Part shown: piece after piece, positions 53,866-62,806 of the stretch
Layout: each line of letters opens with the position of its first letter
Numbering within the stretch: position 1 is the stretch's first letter
Assembly (NCBI GenBank): GCA_021732785.1
Contig: JAKFUG010000018.1
Coordinates: 1 to 64,000, forward strand
Length of the DNA: 64,000 bases
Direction: 5' to 3'
DNA from: Planctomycetaceae bacterium
GTDB lineage: Bacteria > Planctomycetota > Planctomycetia > Planctomycetales > Planctomycetaceae
Made by a program: the position numbers and the translations under genes
Notes under the pieces: generated by a model
Seen by the model: only the letters and a program-made list of their open reading frames with translations
Database searches by the model: none
What the model was told of the DNA's origin: nothing

Positions 53866-55411
53866 GCACCTTTTGGATCGATGACGGCGGCGGGGAACAG
53901 GCCGTTCTCTTGTGCCTTTTCGTCACCGCGGTCGTGTCGGTATCCGAAATCGGTGAACGGAAGAGATCCGCAGCGCGAGACCGCAAAGCCGACACCACAT
54001 CGGCGTACTCCTGCACAAGGAAATTCTGAAAGTGTCTTTGAAGCTGATCGAGATGGGTGTAATGGAGGGACGCGGCACGACCGGGACTGTGCCCGAGAAA
54101 AAAGCGCCGGTACGTTTCGGGGCATCCCGAGTTCTCCAGCGCCGTAGCAAAGAGATGTCGAAAGCCTTTCAACGTCGCCGTGGCTTTCCAACCCACTGTT
54201 CGTGCCACTCGTCGAAATTCACCGTCAATCTGGTCGTAGTTGAGTGCGCCCGCCTCCCGAATCAGACGGTCACGAATCTGTCGCCGGGCCACGACCGTCA
54301 AAGCGTGCTTGTCCTGGCACAACGCGCGATAAGTGGCAACCAGGGCGTCGTAGGACCGATCGACTGCAGACGATTTCGACTCGTCCGTCCAAGCCCGCCG
54401 CAGTAGCACAGGCCCCTGTGCGCCGAGGGGAGACCAGGCTTCCCACAGGTCACTCAGATCGTCGACCAGGGGAAAGCGCTTGTCGCGTTGTCCTTTGGTC
54501 AAGTAGTCGAGGTCCGGATGGCAACAAACATTCAACCAGCCGCGATCCACATCTTCGTGGAACAGCCACATCGGTTCCGAGGCGCGCAGTCCAAACAGGA
54601 TCAAGGGCAGAAACAGTCGCAGTTGAAATTCATCACAGACGTGGATGAATTGGACCGTCATGTCCACCGTAATCGGTGGATCGCGGGTCAAATCCAGACT
54701 GGGGCGACGGAACGTCCCCTGTTTGGACTGGAACGGACTCCGAAAATCGGCGGGAAGCAGATTCCCTCGTTCCGGATCGGTCGCCCAACAAAAGACCGCC
54801 CTCACAATTTGAAGCACGTAATGCTGGCCACGCATCGGTCGAGGGGTGGCATTCTCATGTCCATTAGGCGAGATCACCTGTTCTTGGAGAAAAGAACCGA
54901 ACTGCAACAGAAACGGCCGATCGATGGACGTGGCATAAGGGTACGACCGACCCACACCCGGTTGATCGGCAAACTGTCGCAGGTATTCCAACGCCGACCG
55001 GTAGCGGACGACCGTGCGCAGGTCGATCTCTCCGCAGGCCGCCCGTTTCGCCGCATCGTCCAAATAGCACTCAATCAGTTCCAAAAACGCCAATCGCCGC
55101 CGCCCCATCCCGGAGCGGCCAACCTCGGACAATCGCCGCTCGATTTCCCGTGCACGCATGAGCGCGGCCACAAGATCCCCATCTACCCGATCGGACAGCG
55201 TTCGTCGTTCCGGGGGATCCCACCATTGCAGCACGTAATGATCCCGCCGCCAGTACAGCCGGATTTTGTCGGGCGGAGCGATCCCTCGTGGAAAGTCCAT
55301 GATCCGTTCCAGCTTGTGGCGATCGCCGTAACGGGTCGACCAGGACTTCACTTCCTGTGGAGATCCTATTAGTGTGGATTGAGGAGCAACAGTGGAACTC
55401 GGGGGCGGCAT
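53861..55411 (-). CDS. Tyrosine recombinase (second integrase)
   Basis: A 516-residue recombinase. The catalytic Arg is in LILFGLRASEPMWLF, the second motif is K-x-x-R-H in TLKGFRHLFATALENSG, and the nucleophile Tyr is in ASLHYTHLDQLQ. It shares the KxFRH variant and general layout with the integrase at 40531, but is longer at the N-terminus. It reads towards the DUF1080-like remnant, so its attachment site may be near 53865. The last ~35 residues are basic and probably flexible. Confidence 0.88.
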   Translation of the reverse strand: MPPPSSTVAPQSTLIGSPQEVKSWSTRYGDRHKLERIMDFPRGIAPPDKIRLYWRRDHYVLQWWDPPERRTLSDRVDGDLVAALMRAREIERRLSEVGRSGMGRRRLAFLELIECYLDDAAKRAACGEIDLRTVVRYRSALEYLRQFADQPGVGRSYPYATSIDRPFLLQFGSFLQEQVISPNGHENATPRPMRGQHYVLQIVRAVFCWATDPERGNLLPADFRSPFQSKQGTFRRPSLDLTRDPPITVDMTVQFIHVCDEFQLRLFLPLILFGLRASEPMWLFHEDVDRGWLNVCCHPDLDYLTKGQRDKRFPLVDDLSDLWEAWSPLGAQGPVLLRRAWTDESKSSAVDRSYDALVATYRALCQDKHALTVVARRQIRDRLIREAGALNYDQIDGEFRRVARTVGWKATATLKGFRHLFATALENSGCPETYRRFFLGHSPGRAASLHYTHLDQLQRHFQNFLVQEYADVVSALRSRAADLFRSPISDTDTTAVTKRHKRTACSPPPSSIQKVP

Positions 55412-55521
55412 GATCGGGTGCAGTGCGGCAGTAGGATCGATTCAGTAACTGATCCACGCAGCCTAGAAGATCGCTCTCACACCAGGATCACACAGTCAGT
55501 CGCATCTTGTGATACCTCCTG

Positions 55522-56913
55522 ATGGAAGCCCGGCTCCAGAATTTGAAAAGGGAATCACACATGCAGCGTTGGAAATCTGTGGCGCGGCGTTACACCGATT
55601 TGAATCCTGAGCCCGGCGGGATGCACAACCAAACCGAAATGAATCGCCTTCGGGTTTGGTTGGAGGACGACGTTGTCCCTTTGCTGGTCGAGGTCACCAG
55701 ACTGACACGATTTCGAGAACTTTCCACGTTTTCGTCGCGGACTCTCGTGCGCGGAAGCACCGCCGACCAGCGCCGTGTCGTTGAACGTGTCGATCGCGGT
55801 CTAATTGACGCGGCAAGAGCACTGCTCTCTGTTGTCGATGATCCCAGTGTCTACGCAACGCTGCAGAACATGCCTTCGACGCCGATATTTTTGAATGGCG
55901 AGGAGACTGTGGAGATCGGGATCGCTATCGATCACAATACGCCGGTCTTGACGAGCGCGGAGACGACGGTGTCAACGATTAGGGACGGCTTGGGTCTCGG
56001 GATTGCTGCCGTACGACGGGTCGCGGAACGAGACTGGGACGATCTTGTCGAGCCAGAGGATTACTTCTCCACACGGCAGGAGTTTGTGGAAGGCGACGCT
56101 GGGACGCGGTTACAGCGCGGCGAAATGATCAACGGTCTGAACGCGCGATTGCTGCCAATCGGTGACCTCGTTGCCCGGAGTCTGCGCCGAAGGATTGATG
56201 TTCGGTTGGGAGTGATTCGCGACTTGCAAAGACGAATCAACCAAGTGCTGGCCGATCCTCAACTCCGACGCCCGGTGCGCTGGCACCATGCCGAAGAAGA
56301 ATTGGTCGAAGCCATTCGTCAGTTGGAAACCATGGTCTTCGCAGACCCCGATTCCATCTTGCGAGACTCGTGTGTGATCCTCACCCAAGTTTATGCCGCG
56401 GTGAATCCGTCTCCGGAATTAGACTGGCTGGGAATTCGCGACGAATTGCTGGTCGAGGCGCGGGGAGTCTTCCCCGCGCTCTTGCAGGGACCAATGGGAA
56501 GCGTCATCCACGACCGCATTGCACGAGCGGTTGAAGATATGGGACAGCTGTACCGCGGCTTCGACCCGACCGTTTCGGAACTGGAAATCGCCATTGCATC
56601 GGGCGGTCTTGTCATCCACCTCCCGGATCAATCGGCTTGGTGGGAAGGAACGCCAATCAACTTGGGGAACAGCAGGAAAGACAGGGAGTTTCTGGCAATC
56701 TTAGCCCGTAAGGCCTTCCGGCGATTGGCCGTTGGTGAAGCGGATTTGTACCTGGACGGAAGCCAGTCCAAGTCAACCATGGCCACTCGCTGGGGTCGAT
56801 TGGGGCCATTACTTCCGCGTTCACTGGCTCAGCGGATTCAACCGGGCCATCACCCCCGTACTTATCAGCTTCACCTCGAAACCCATCGAATCTTTCTGAT
56901 TCCCGGTCGCTAA
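55522..56913 (+). CDS. Orphan hypothetical protein, 463 aa
   Basis: No family was recognised. The protein is helical through ~360 residues (VEEAIRQLE-type segments, LRRRIDVRLGVIRDLQRRIN). Its last ~85 residues (DREFLAILARKAFRRLAVGE, HPRTYQLHLETHRIFLIPGR) could be a winged-helix domain. It lies between two recombinase genes and is oriented with the serine recombinase. An ATG at 55561 (MQRWKSVARRY) is an alternative start. A defence or regulatory cargo role is only a guess. Confidence 0.62.
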   Translation: MEARLQNLKRESHMQRWKSVARRYTDLNPEPGGMHNQTEMNRLRVWLEDDVVPLLVEVTRLTRFRELSTFSSRTLVRGSTADQRRVVERVDRGLIDAARALLSVVDDPSVYATLQNMPSTPIFLNGEETVEIGIAIDHNTPVLTSAETTVSTIRDGLGLGIAAVRRVAERDWDDLVEPEDYFSTRQEFVEGDAGTRLQRGEMINGLNARLLPIGDLVARSLRRRIDVRLGVIRDLQRRINQVLADPQLRRPVRWHHAEEELVEAIRQLETMVFADPDSILRDSCVILTQVYAAVNPSPELDWLGIRDELLVEARGVFPALLQGPMGSVIHDRIARAVEDMGQLYRGFDPTVSELEIAIASGGLVIHLPDQSAWWEGTPINLGNSRKDREFLAILARKAFRRLAVGEADLYLDGSQSKSTMATRWGRLGPLLPRSLAQRIQPGHHPRTYQLHLETHRIFLIPGR

Positions 56914-57092
56914 AACAGCGCCCGGGAATCGTGACGGGATCAGATTGTTGTATCCGGTTTCGATCGACGAGAGTGACGTGTTGGAGTTCAGACGCGCCGT
57001 CTTTGCGACGGTGATTCTGATATGCAGTCGCCTGTCTCACAAGGATTGCGCTACCGTGTGATCGCCGTGTGATCGACATTTTTTAACGTATA

Positions 57093-57121
57093 GGCCAGCG
57101 GGATTCGCTGGCCTTTTTTTA
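57093..57121 (+). terminator. Rho-independent terminator
   Basis: Stem GGCCAGCG / CGCTGGCC (57093-57100 with 57106-57113), followed by seven T. It lies 16 bases before the next start codon. Confidence 0.9.
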
Positions 57122-57136
57122 TTGGAAAGGCCGGTC

Positions 57137-57385
57137 ATGTTGCAGATCCCGAAACTTCCCCCTGACGCCGCTCCCGACCACGGGACCGCAGACGAGGTCG
57201 CGACGGATTTTGGAAAGTTGCCCCAGCTCATTGCGGACGGAGAGATTCCCTTCCCCATGGACCGGCAAATCCAAGAACGGCGGCGACTCGCGGTCCTCGT
57301 CCGTCAACGGCGTCGCCAGCGGCTGATCGAGTATCTCGCACAGCAGATTGCGAGAGCGATTCTGGCCGATGGAGAACCATCCTGA
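57137..57385 (+). CDS. Small protein before the serine recombinase
   Basis: An 82-residue protein, start 57137 with AAAGG six bases upstream. The C-terminal half is a strongly basic helix (QIQERRRLAVLVRQRRRQRL). It lies 13 bases before the serine recombinase and may be a companion. No known domain. Confidence 0.6.
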   Translation: MLQIPKLPPDAAPDHGTADEVATDFGKLPQLIADGEIPFPMDRQIQERRRLAVLVRQRRRQRLIEYLAQQIARAILADGEPS

Positions 57386-57398
57386 AGGAGGCAAGACG

Positions 57399-58634
57399 AT
57401 GCTCAGAAACAGGTTCGAGCCCAATCGCAAGTGCCACGTCGTGATCTACGTGCGGATGTCGACGGACCACCAAAACCCCCGGTCTCCCGATCAGCAGATC
57501 GCGACGATCAAGGAACTCATCAATCGCCTGAAATTGCCGTGGACCATCGTCATGATCTACCGCGACGATGGCAAGTCCGGACGTTACAAACGCAAGCGGC
57601 CCCAATTTCTGAAGATGATGCGCGATCTGCGATGTGGAGCCGTCAAAGCGCAGCTGGTGCTGGTTGACACCTTCGAACGTCTGTCCCGCGGCGATGACAA
57701 CGCCGAGATCCGCCGCAAGCTCTCGCGGGCGGGGGTGTTGGTGCTGACCGCCGATAGTCAATTCCAGGATCCCACCAGCGTCTCGGGGCAAGCCCTCACG
57801 ATGGTGGAATCGATCCGGGCCACGGAAGAGGGCCGCGTGAAAGCGCATAATGTGGTCCGCGGCAAAAAGGATGCGATTCGCCTCGGCCATTGGCCGGGCG
57901 GACCGGTGCCATTCGGTTTTCGCCTCAAGAACGTGATGATCATCTGCCATGGCATTGAAGAAATCGACTACCGCCTCCTCGTGCCCGTCGAGGAATTGCG
58001 CCCCCTCGTGCTGCGGATCTTTGAACTGGCCGCCAAGAAAAAGTGGGGCGCGATTCGGATCTGCAAAGCGCTGAATGCGGATCCCGATATTTCGGACGCG
58101 CTGAAGCCGTTCGTCGTATCGTCGATCGACTACATGCTCGATTCCGAACTCTACTTTGGAGAGATGGTCTGGGGAAAGAACTGCACCGGAATCGAAGATG
58201 ATGTTCGGGTCGTACAGCCAAACCCTGAAGAGGAGTGGGAGCGAAACCCTAACTTCTGTGAGCCGCTGGTCCCCCGCCCGTTGTGGGAAGAAGCGCAAGC
58301 GCATCGGGCCGAACGGCGGCGCCGTCATCAGGCAGCGCTGGAGCACGCGGCGACTGCTGAAGACGGGAGCGCCTGCCCGCGCTTGCGCGGCGTGGCCCTC
58401 ACGTATCCGCTCTCCGGACTCGTGATGTGCGATGCCTGCGGCCGCGCGATGGTCGCCTCGTCGAGTTCGGTCTACCTGACGGTCGACGGGCACGAGCGCC
58501 GTTATGTGGCGTATGTCTGCCCGGCCGCCTTATCCGGCGCATGTCCCAACACCCGTCGGATTCCGGAGGACTGGCTTCGGGAAACGGTCATGGAACTGAT
58601 TTGTCAGCGGCTGTTTCTAAAGCGGACGGCGTAA
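57399..58634 (+). CDS. Large serine recombinase (N-terminal, recombinase and zinc-ribbon parts)
   Basis: A 411-residue recombinase, GGAGG upstream of 57399. The resolvase domain has the catalytic Ser21 in IYVRMSTDHQNPRSPDQQ, then the Arg-rich ERLSRGDDNAEIRRKL. The Recombinase domain (LGHWPGGPVPFGFRLK) and a zinc ribbon (VMCDACGRAM ... SGAC) follow. It ends soon after the ribbon, without the coiled-coil C-terminal part of large serine recombinases; the next gene seems to supply it. It mediates DNA integration or excision. Confidence 0.87.
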   Translation: MLRNRFEPNRKCHVVIYVRMSTDHQNPRSPDQQIATIKELINRLKLPWTIVMIYRDDGKSGRYKRKRPQFLKMMRDLRCGAVKAQLVLVDTFERLSRGDDNAEIRRKLSRAGVLVLTADSQFQDPTSVSGQALTMVESIRATEEGRVKAHNVVRGKKDAIRLGHWPGGPVPFGFRLKNVMIICHGIEEIDYRLLVPVEELRPLVLRIFELAAKKKWGAIRICKALNADPDISDALKPFVVSSIDYMLDSELYFGEMVWGKNCTGIEDDVRVVQPNPEEEWERNPNFCEPLVPRPLWEEAQAHRAERRRRHQAALEHAATAEDGSACPRLRGVALTYPLSGLVMCDACGRAMVASSSSVYLTVDGHERRYVAYVCPAALSGACPNTRRIPEDWLRETVMELICQRLFLKRTA

Positions 58635-58649
58635 ATCGGACTTCAAGAC

Positions 58650-58673
58650 GGGGCCGCGCCCTGGCGCGGCCCC
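58650..58673 (+). terminator. Hairpin between the two recombinase-related genes
   Basis: Perfect 11-bp stem GGGGCCGCGCC / GGCGCGGCCCC (58650-58660 with 58663-58673), loop of two bases. The following GACTTCCTTGG is not a clear T-run, so it may be an attenuator rather than a terminator. Confidence 0.6.
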
Positions 58674-58709
58674 GACTTCCTTGGCGCATTCTTGTCTGGG
58701 AGATAACAA

Positions 58710-59807
58710 ATGGAAACTCAGCAGCGAATTCTCGCCTCACCAGCGTTCCGAGAGTTTCTGGAACAGGTTCAGAAGAAGCTGAGGGAGGGTTTGCCAGATG
58801 CGTCCACCCTTGAGGTCTCCCTGCAGGCGGAACGGTCGCAACTGGAACGACAGTGCCAGGGGTGGAGGGTCTCGTTGAGCAATCCCAGCCTGTCTGCAAC
58901 TGTTCGCTGTGCCCTGGAAACGGACATGGGGCAGGCAATGGAGCGGATGACGGCCCTCGACATCCGAGTGGCCGCGCTCCAGTTATCTGCGACAAGGAAC
59001 CAGACGGCCGTGGATTCCGGGGCCGTCGCGGAGCGCCTCGCGAATCTCAGTGAGATTCTGGCGGCTGAGAATGCCTCTGCCACCAATCTCATCCTCGCCC
59101 AGCACATCGCGGGCATCTATTGCGATGCTGACGGGAAAGTTGTGGTCCGACTTTGCCAATTGGGGGCGCTTGGAAATCCAGAGCAGCTTGGCGTCGTTGG
59201 GAATGAAGGGCAACAAGACGGTGCCGAGTCCGAACCGGTGACCAGAGCGCCGGGACGCCGTCGCCGCACCAGGAGAAATGTGGATCCCGACTTTCACGAG
59301 GATCAGGAAGTCATCGACGCGGCCAATGATTTCGCCGTCGATCCGGCGCGCTTTGCCGGGCTGGGGCCGGAGTGGTTTACGGACGATGTCTTTCATGTCC
59401 CGCCGCGGCTGTCGTGGGCGGAGGAACATGCCAGGGAAGTGGCTGAGTTCCGGCTGAAAACGAATGCGACGATGGCGAAGACCGCCAAGCACTTCGGCAA
59501 AACCATCCCGACGATTCGTCAGGCGTTACGACACGCTCAGGAGCAACATGATCTCCACGCCTTTGGAAAGGGCATTTCAGTCCCGACTCGGGCCTACTGG
59601 CCCCGCGACAACGCCGATGCGGTCGTGGCGTTCTTCAGCCAGCCGGGGACAACGATGAAGGCGGCCCAGGAGCATTTTGGCAAATCGCAGCCCTGGATCT
59701 CGAAAGCCAGGAAGCTTGCCCACGAACGGACCTCAACGACACCCACGGACGGTCCCCTTCCACCGGTGGTTACCGACCAAGATCATGAAGAGGAAAACGC
59801 TGCGTGA
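58710..59807 (+). CDS. Recombinase-associated coiled-coil protein with two HTH motifs
   Basis: A 365-residue protein. The first ~130 residues (PAFREFLEQVQKKLREGLPD, LEVSLQAERSQLERQCQGWR) resemble the coiled-coil tail of large serine recombinases. Then come a variable basic linker (RAPGRRRRTRRN) and two similar helix-turn-helix units (MAKTAKHFGKTIPTIRQALR; MKAAQEHFGKSQPWISKARK). It may work with the serine recombinase at 57399, 75 bases upstream, as its DNA-binding second part. Confidence 0.65.
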   Translation: METQQRILASPAFREFLEQVQKKLREGLPDASTLEVSLQAERSQLERQCQGWRVSLSNPSLSATVRCALETDMGQAMERMTALDIRVAALQLSATRNQTAVDSGAVAERLANLSEILAAENASATNLILAQHIAGIYCDADGKVVVRLCQLGALGNPEQLGVVGNEGQQDGAESEPVTRAPGRRRRTRRNVDPDFHEDQEVIDAANDFAVDPARFAGLGPEWFTDDVFHVPPRLSWAEEHAREVAEFRLKTNATMAKTAKHFGKTIPTIRQALRHAQEQHDLHAFGKGISVPTRAYWPRDNADAVVAFFSQPGTTMKAAQEHFGKSQPWISKARKLAHERTSTTPTDGPLPPVVTDQDHEEENAA

Positions 59808-59850
59808 GTTCACAAACTGCAAAGTGCAGACTTTGTGAACCGCAAACAGG

Positions 59851-59893
59851 CGGGGTCTCCGGGGGTAAACCTCCGGAGCACCCCGTTTTTTTT
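59851..59893 (+). terminator. Rho-independent terminator
   Basis: CGGGGT and CTCCGG (59851-59862) pair with CCGGAG and ACCCCG (59873-59885) around GGGGTAAACCT, then eight T. It closes the recombinase transcript. Confidence 0.85.
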
Positions 59894-59947
59894 AGCTATC
59901 AGCGATCCTTCCGCTTTCTCGTTTTACATTGGACATCCCAGAACACT

Positions 59948-60238
59948 ATGCTGCATTTGTACTTACACCGGAAAACTCAAACGGCAATCTATCTCGTACA
60001 GCCCCATGAATATGGTCATGTTCCCCCTGAAATACGAGAATTGTTGGCGATCAAGTTTCAAGCCAAAGCATGTGACCGTTGCCCAGCACATTTAGGGATC
60101 TCCATTGAGATCGACATTGATAGAGTATCGGTCGGGGCGTTGCCGGCTCCGATCGATTTCCACAAGCCTGTCGCTCTGGTGACCACGGTTCCCATGGGTG
60201 CATCACTGCCGACCAAATCATCGCGAACGCTCAACTGA
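59948..60238 (+). CDS. Hypothetical protein
   Basis: A 96-residue frame from ATG 59948 (MLHLYLHRKTQTAIYLVQPH). The start downstream of the terminator is preferred to the longer frame opening at 59804. KACDRCPAHLGISIEIDIDR contains a CxxC. No known domain and only a weak ribosome-binding site. Confidence 0.5.
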   Translation: MLHLYLHRKTQTAIYLVQPHEYGHVPPEIRELLAIKFQAKACDRCPAHLGISIEIDIDRVSVGALPAPIDFHKPVALVTTVPMGASLPTKSSRTLN

Positions 60239-60279
60239 AAAATCCGAACTTCGTTTTGCCCCGTTACTCTCCAAAACAA

Positions 60280-60315
60280 AAGGGGGCGAGAACGGGATCC
60301 GTTTCTCACCCCCTT
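60280..60315. terminator. Bidirectional terminator between convergent genes
   Basis: AAGGGGGCGAGAA (60280-60292) pairs with TTCTCACCCCCTT (60303-60315) with one mismatch. It lies between the plus-strand gene ending 60238 and the minus-strand gene ending 60370. Confidence 0.75.
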
Positions 60316-60369
60316 GCTTGGTTGAAGCGCTCTGTGGTTGTTGCCTGCGCAACGTCCGTGGAAGGAGTA

Positions 60370-60840
60370 TTATGGCTGACTCGGCGGCGGGGCTTCTTCA
60401 CGCGGAGCGGCTGGATCAGGAATCGAGGCTTCGTCGCCCGGTTCGTCGTGAGACGGTTTGACCCCAATTTCAAACATCAGGTGGTGAAGAACCGCTTCAA
60501 ACTCCTCGGTCTTCGCGGCCAAGTTCATCTGTCCCACTTGACGGCGATTCGCGCTTCGCCAGTCGCGAATGTCCCTCTGCACATGATGGAACGCTTCGTC
60601 AATGCTGTTCACCGACCGCTGGATGGCAGCTTTATCGCCCGCATGCTCTTTACCATGAACGTACTTGGCCGCTTGCAGCAGCTTGTACGCCGTGCCGTAG
60701 ACTTCATCGAACTCGGGATTATCCTGATAGTTGGCATGGAGGTCGAGACAAAGCTGATTTGCCAGCATTTCCAAGCGCTCGGCAAGCTCTTCGTGCTTCT
60801 GGAAGCCGCCGAATTTAACAGGCTCGGGCCGTGGGACGGG
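60370..60840 (-). pseudogene. Secreted protein gene interrupted by an IS: 3' segment
   Basis: Encodes the C-terminal part, from PRPEPVKFGGFQKHEELAER to the end (helical, LLQAAKYVHGKEHAGDKAAI, then a Pro/Glu-rich tail). An apparent GTG start at 60855 is created by the IS terminal repeat. The 5' segment lies at 62511-62806 on the other side of the IS. Removing the IS and one target copy gives a continuous 252-residue frame, which is strong evidence of interruption. Confidence 0.85.
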
Positions 60841-62510
60841 CTTTGCTTTAGGCACATTTCTTCATTTTTCTGACGGCGTTGGCTCCTTCCATCATGAGTT
60901 GCAATTGCGTCCAACCACGCCAGAGGACGATCCAGCCGGGGTCGTGAACGTGTTTGCGGTTGAGATGGCCGCCGAGTCGAGCCAGAGCCATGCAGAAGTC
61001 GTGGATTGACCATTGCGGAATGGCTCGACCTCGACGCCAGAGGCTCAGCAGACAGACGTAGTCTTCGGCGATAATGTCCGTGGCCAGCCGTGTTTTCGCT
61101 TCGGCGCGACGGCTCAACTCACGGAGATTCAACAGCGATAAGGCGACCACGCTGAGCAGCGCAATCATCGCGTGGAGTCGGCCTGATGTGGTGAACTGAG
61201 GATTTTCGATGCCGCAACCGGTCTTTTGAGCCTTGTGATACTCTTCAATGATCCAGCGACATTCATACCAACCCACGACATCCCAAGCGGCCTGGAAGGA
61301 CTCCACCGGATGATTCGTCAGCAGCAGCCATTCCATGGGTTCTGCGCCGAGAGGCGGCTGTCCTTCCCAGACGCGCACGATCCAGAGTTGCAGCGCTTCG
61401 GTTCCATAATCGCCGGACTTGTCGCAGGGTAAACAAATCTCGACCGGGAGCGCCGCGACTTGCACGACGGCGTCATGCTTCGGGCGATGGATGATTTTGT
61501 CCTGGCCCGTTTGTCTCGGCTTCTTGACGAGCCGGGCGGCAGGAACGCTCAGCGTCCATTGCCCCAACGCGGGGGCTTCTCGGACCAGGTCATGGAGCAA
61601 TCCGCGTCGCATCGTCGACCCGTGTTTGGGAACGGCTCCCCGATTGTAGGCGGAACGAATGACGAACGTTCGACCGCTGTGGACCTCGTGTTCGAGGAAT
61701 TCAAAGGTGTCCGCGCCACGATCGCAGACATCGACCAGTTGGCGACTGGCAGGGAGGGCTTTGGTTCCTTCCAGCCACAAGCGGCTCTCACGAGTGGTAC
61801 GTTCGCGTCGGGATTTCATCGATTCCTGCGCGGGAGCGGCGGCGCGCCGATGCAGAATCTGACTGGCCAGCCCCAGGACTTCGCGGTGCGGGAAACTCAC
61901 TGCCAATGAGTTATGGCACAGCCAGCCCTTGCGCGAGCCGTTACCGATCGGACCAACATCCTCAAGCGATTCACGAGTGGTGTAATCCAGCTCCGTAGTG
62001 TCATGCAGAATGAGCACGGGACCATCCTGCGCTGCGACCTTCTGTAACGTCAGGCCGCGATGCGGCGCGAGAATCGCTTCGTGTGTCACGGTCGGGCTTT
62101 TCAGCAGATGATAGAGACCGTCCAGTTCACCGGGATTTCGCAACTTTTCCGGGAGTGATCCACCGGGGTGGCGCACCAAAGCATCGGCCACACGGATGAG
62201 TCGTCTCGTTCGCCGCCGATCTCCCAATTCCGCTTTTTCAAAATGCGTTTCGCCAAAACTCCGACTCTGCGAATCCGCCAGCGGAACGCTTTCGCGCGAG
62301 GACACATTCTGCATTGGGGTTATTCATCCTTAACCCGGCCCTCGCCCTCAAAAACGAATGGCACGGACCGGGAAGACAACCCAACCTCTTGTTGCAAGAA
62401 ATTCCACAGTGCTCACAGCCAGCGGGAATCCATCCTGGCAGAAATTACAAACCCGACGAGATCTCAGCGAATCGACAACGAATTACGCAAGAAATGTGCC
62501 TAAAGCAAAG
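60841..62510 (-). mobile_element. IS4-family insertion sequence, intact
   Basis: A 1670-base element. The terminal inverted repeats are 22 bases and perfect: CTTTGCTTTAGGCACATTTC plus TT at 60841-60862, and the inverse at 62489-62510. The 8-base target duplication GGGACGGG flanks it (60833-60840 and 62511-62518). It carries a single transposase whose stop codon lies inside the left repeat. Intact ends and an exact duplication suggest recent insertion. Confidence 0.95.
60848..62314 (-). CDS. IS4-family transposase
   Basis: A 488-residue DDE transposase, full length. The N-terminal DNA-binding domain is Tn5-like (LGDRRRTRRLIRVADALVRH). The catalytic residues are Asp105 (LILHDTTELDY), Asp198 (VDVCDRGADTFEFLEH) and Glu357. 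The YREK signature is complete: Tyr350, Arg353, Glu357, Lys364 in YECRWIIEEYHKAQKTG. The gene fills the IS and appears active. Confidence 0.95.
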   Translation of the reverse strand: MQNVSSRESVPLADSQSRSFGETHFEKAELGDRRRTRRLIRVADALVRHPGGSLPEKLRNPGELDGLYHLLKSPTVTHEAILAPHRGLTLQKVAAQDGPVLILHDTTELDYTTRESLEDVGPIGNGSRKGWLCHNSLAVSFPHREVLGLASQILHRRAAAPAQESMKSRRERTTRESRLWLEGTKALPASRQLVDVCDRGADTFEFLEHEVHSGRTFVIRSAYNRGAVPKHGSTMRRGLLHDLVREAPALGQWTLSVPAARLVKKPRQTGQDKIIHRPKHDAVVQVAALPVEICLPCDKSGDYGTEALQLWIVRVWEGQPPLGAEPMEWLLLTNHPVESFQAAWDVVGWYECRWIIEEYHKAQKTGCGIENPQFTTSGRLHAMIALLSVVALSLLNLRELSRRAEAKTRLATDIIAEDYVCLLSLWRRGRAIPQWSIHDFCMALARLGGHLNRKHVHDPGWIVLWRGWTQLQLMMEGANAVRKMKKCA

Positions 62511-62806
62511 GGGACGGGCGGTGCCTGCTGTCCAATGACGCGCGCCACTGGCGGCGTGTAGTAGTTCGCATTGTCATGCGAGTAGAACGCGCCGTATCGC
62601 CCGGTCGCCGGGACGACGTATCGATACTGATCTTGATGGTCAGTCACACGAACTCCCATCGGGCTGTAAATCTGAATCCCAATGCGGTGTTTGGCCACTC
62701 CCCGGCGACGGTGTTGGTGATCGTCTTCCGCAAGACCGACATGCGTCGCTGTCACCAGCCATCCGATGGCAAGTGTCGCGGCAACACCCAAACGTAGACC
62801 CTGCAT
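62511..62806 (-). pseudogene. Secreted protein gene interrupted by an IS: 5' segment
   Basis: Start 62806 with AAGGTGG upstream. A signal peptide (GLRLGVAATLAIGWLVTATH) is followed by HQHRRRGVAKHRIGIQIYSP and YYTPPVARVIGQQAPPVP, where the IS enters. Read-through into the IS adds a few residues (FALGTFLA) before a stop. A truncated secreted product is therefore possible. The 3' part is at 60370-60840. Confidence 0.85.

Noticed and set aside
53652-54191. 179-codon minus-strand frame ending next to the E1 gene
   Set aside because: Its tail looks protein-like partly because it runs through the 11-bp terminator stem; no start site or family supports it.
54488-55372. 294-codon plus-strand frame opposite the second integrase
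   Set aside because: The integrase motifs are on the minus strand; this frame has none.
60370-60855. Complete 161-residue gene starting with GTG at 60855
   Set aside because: The GTG and first residues come from the IS terminal repeat; the segment is the 3' half of an interrupted gene.
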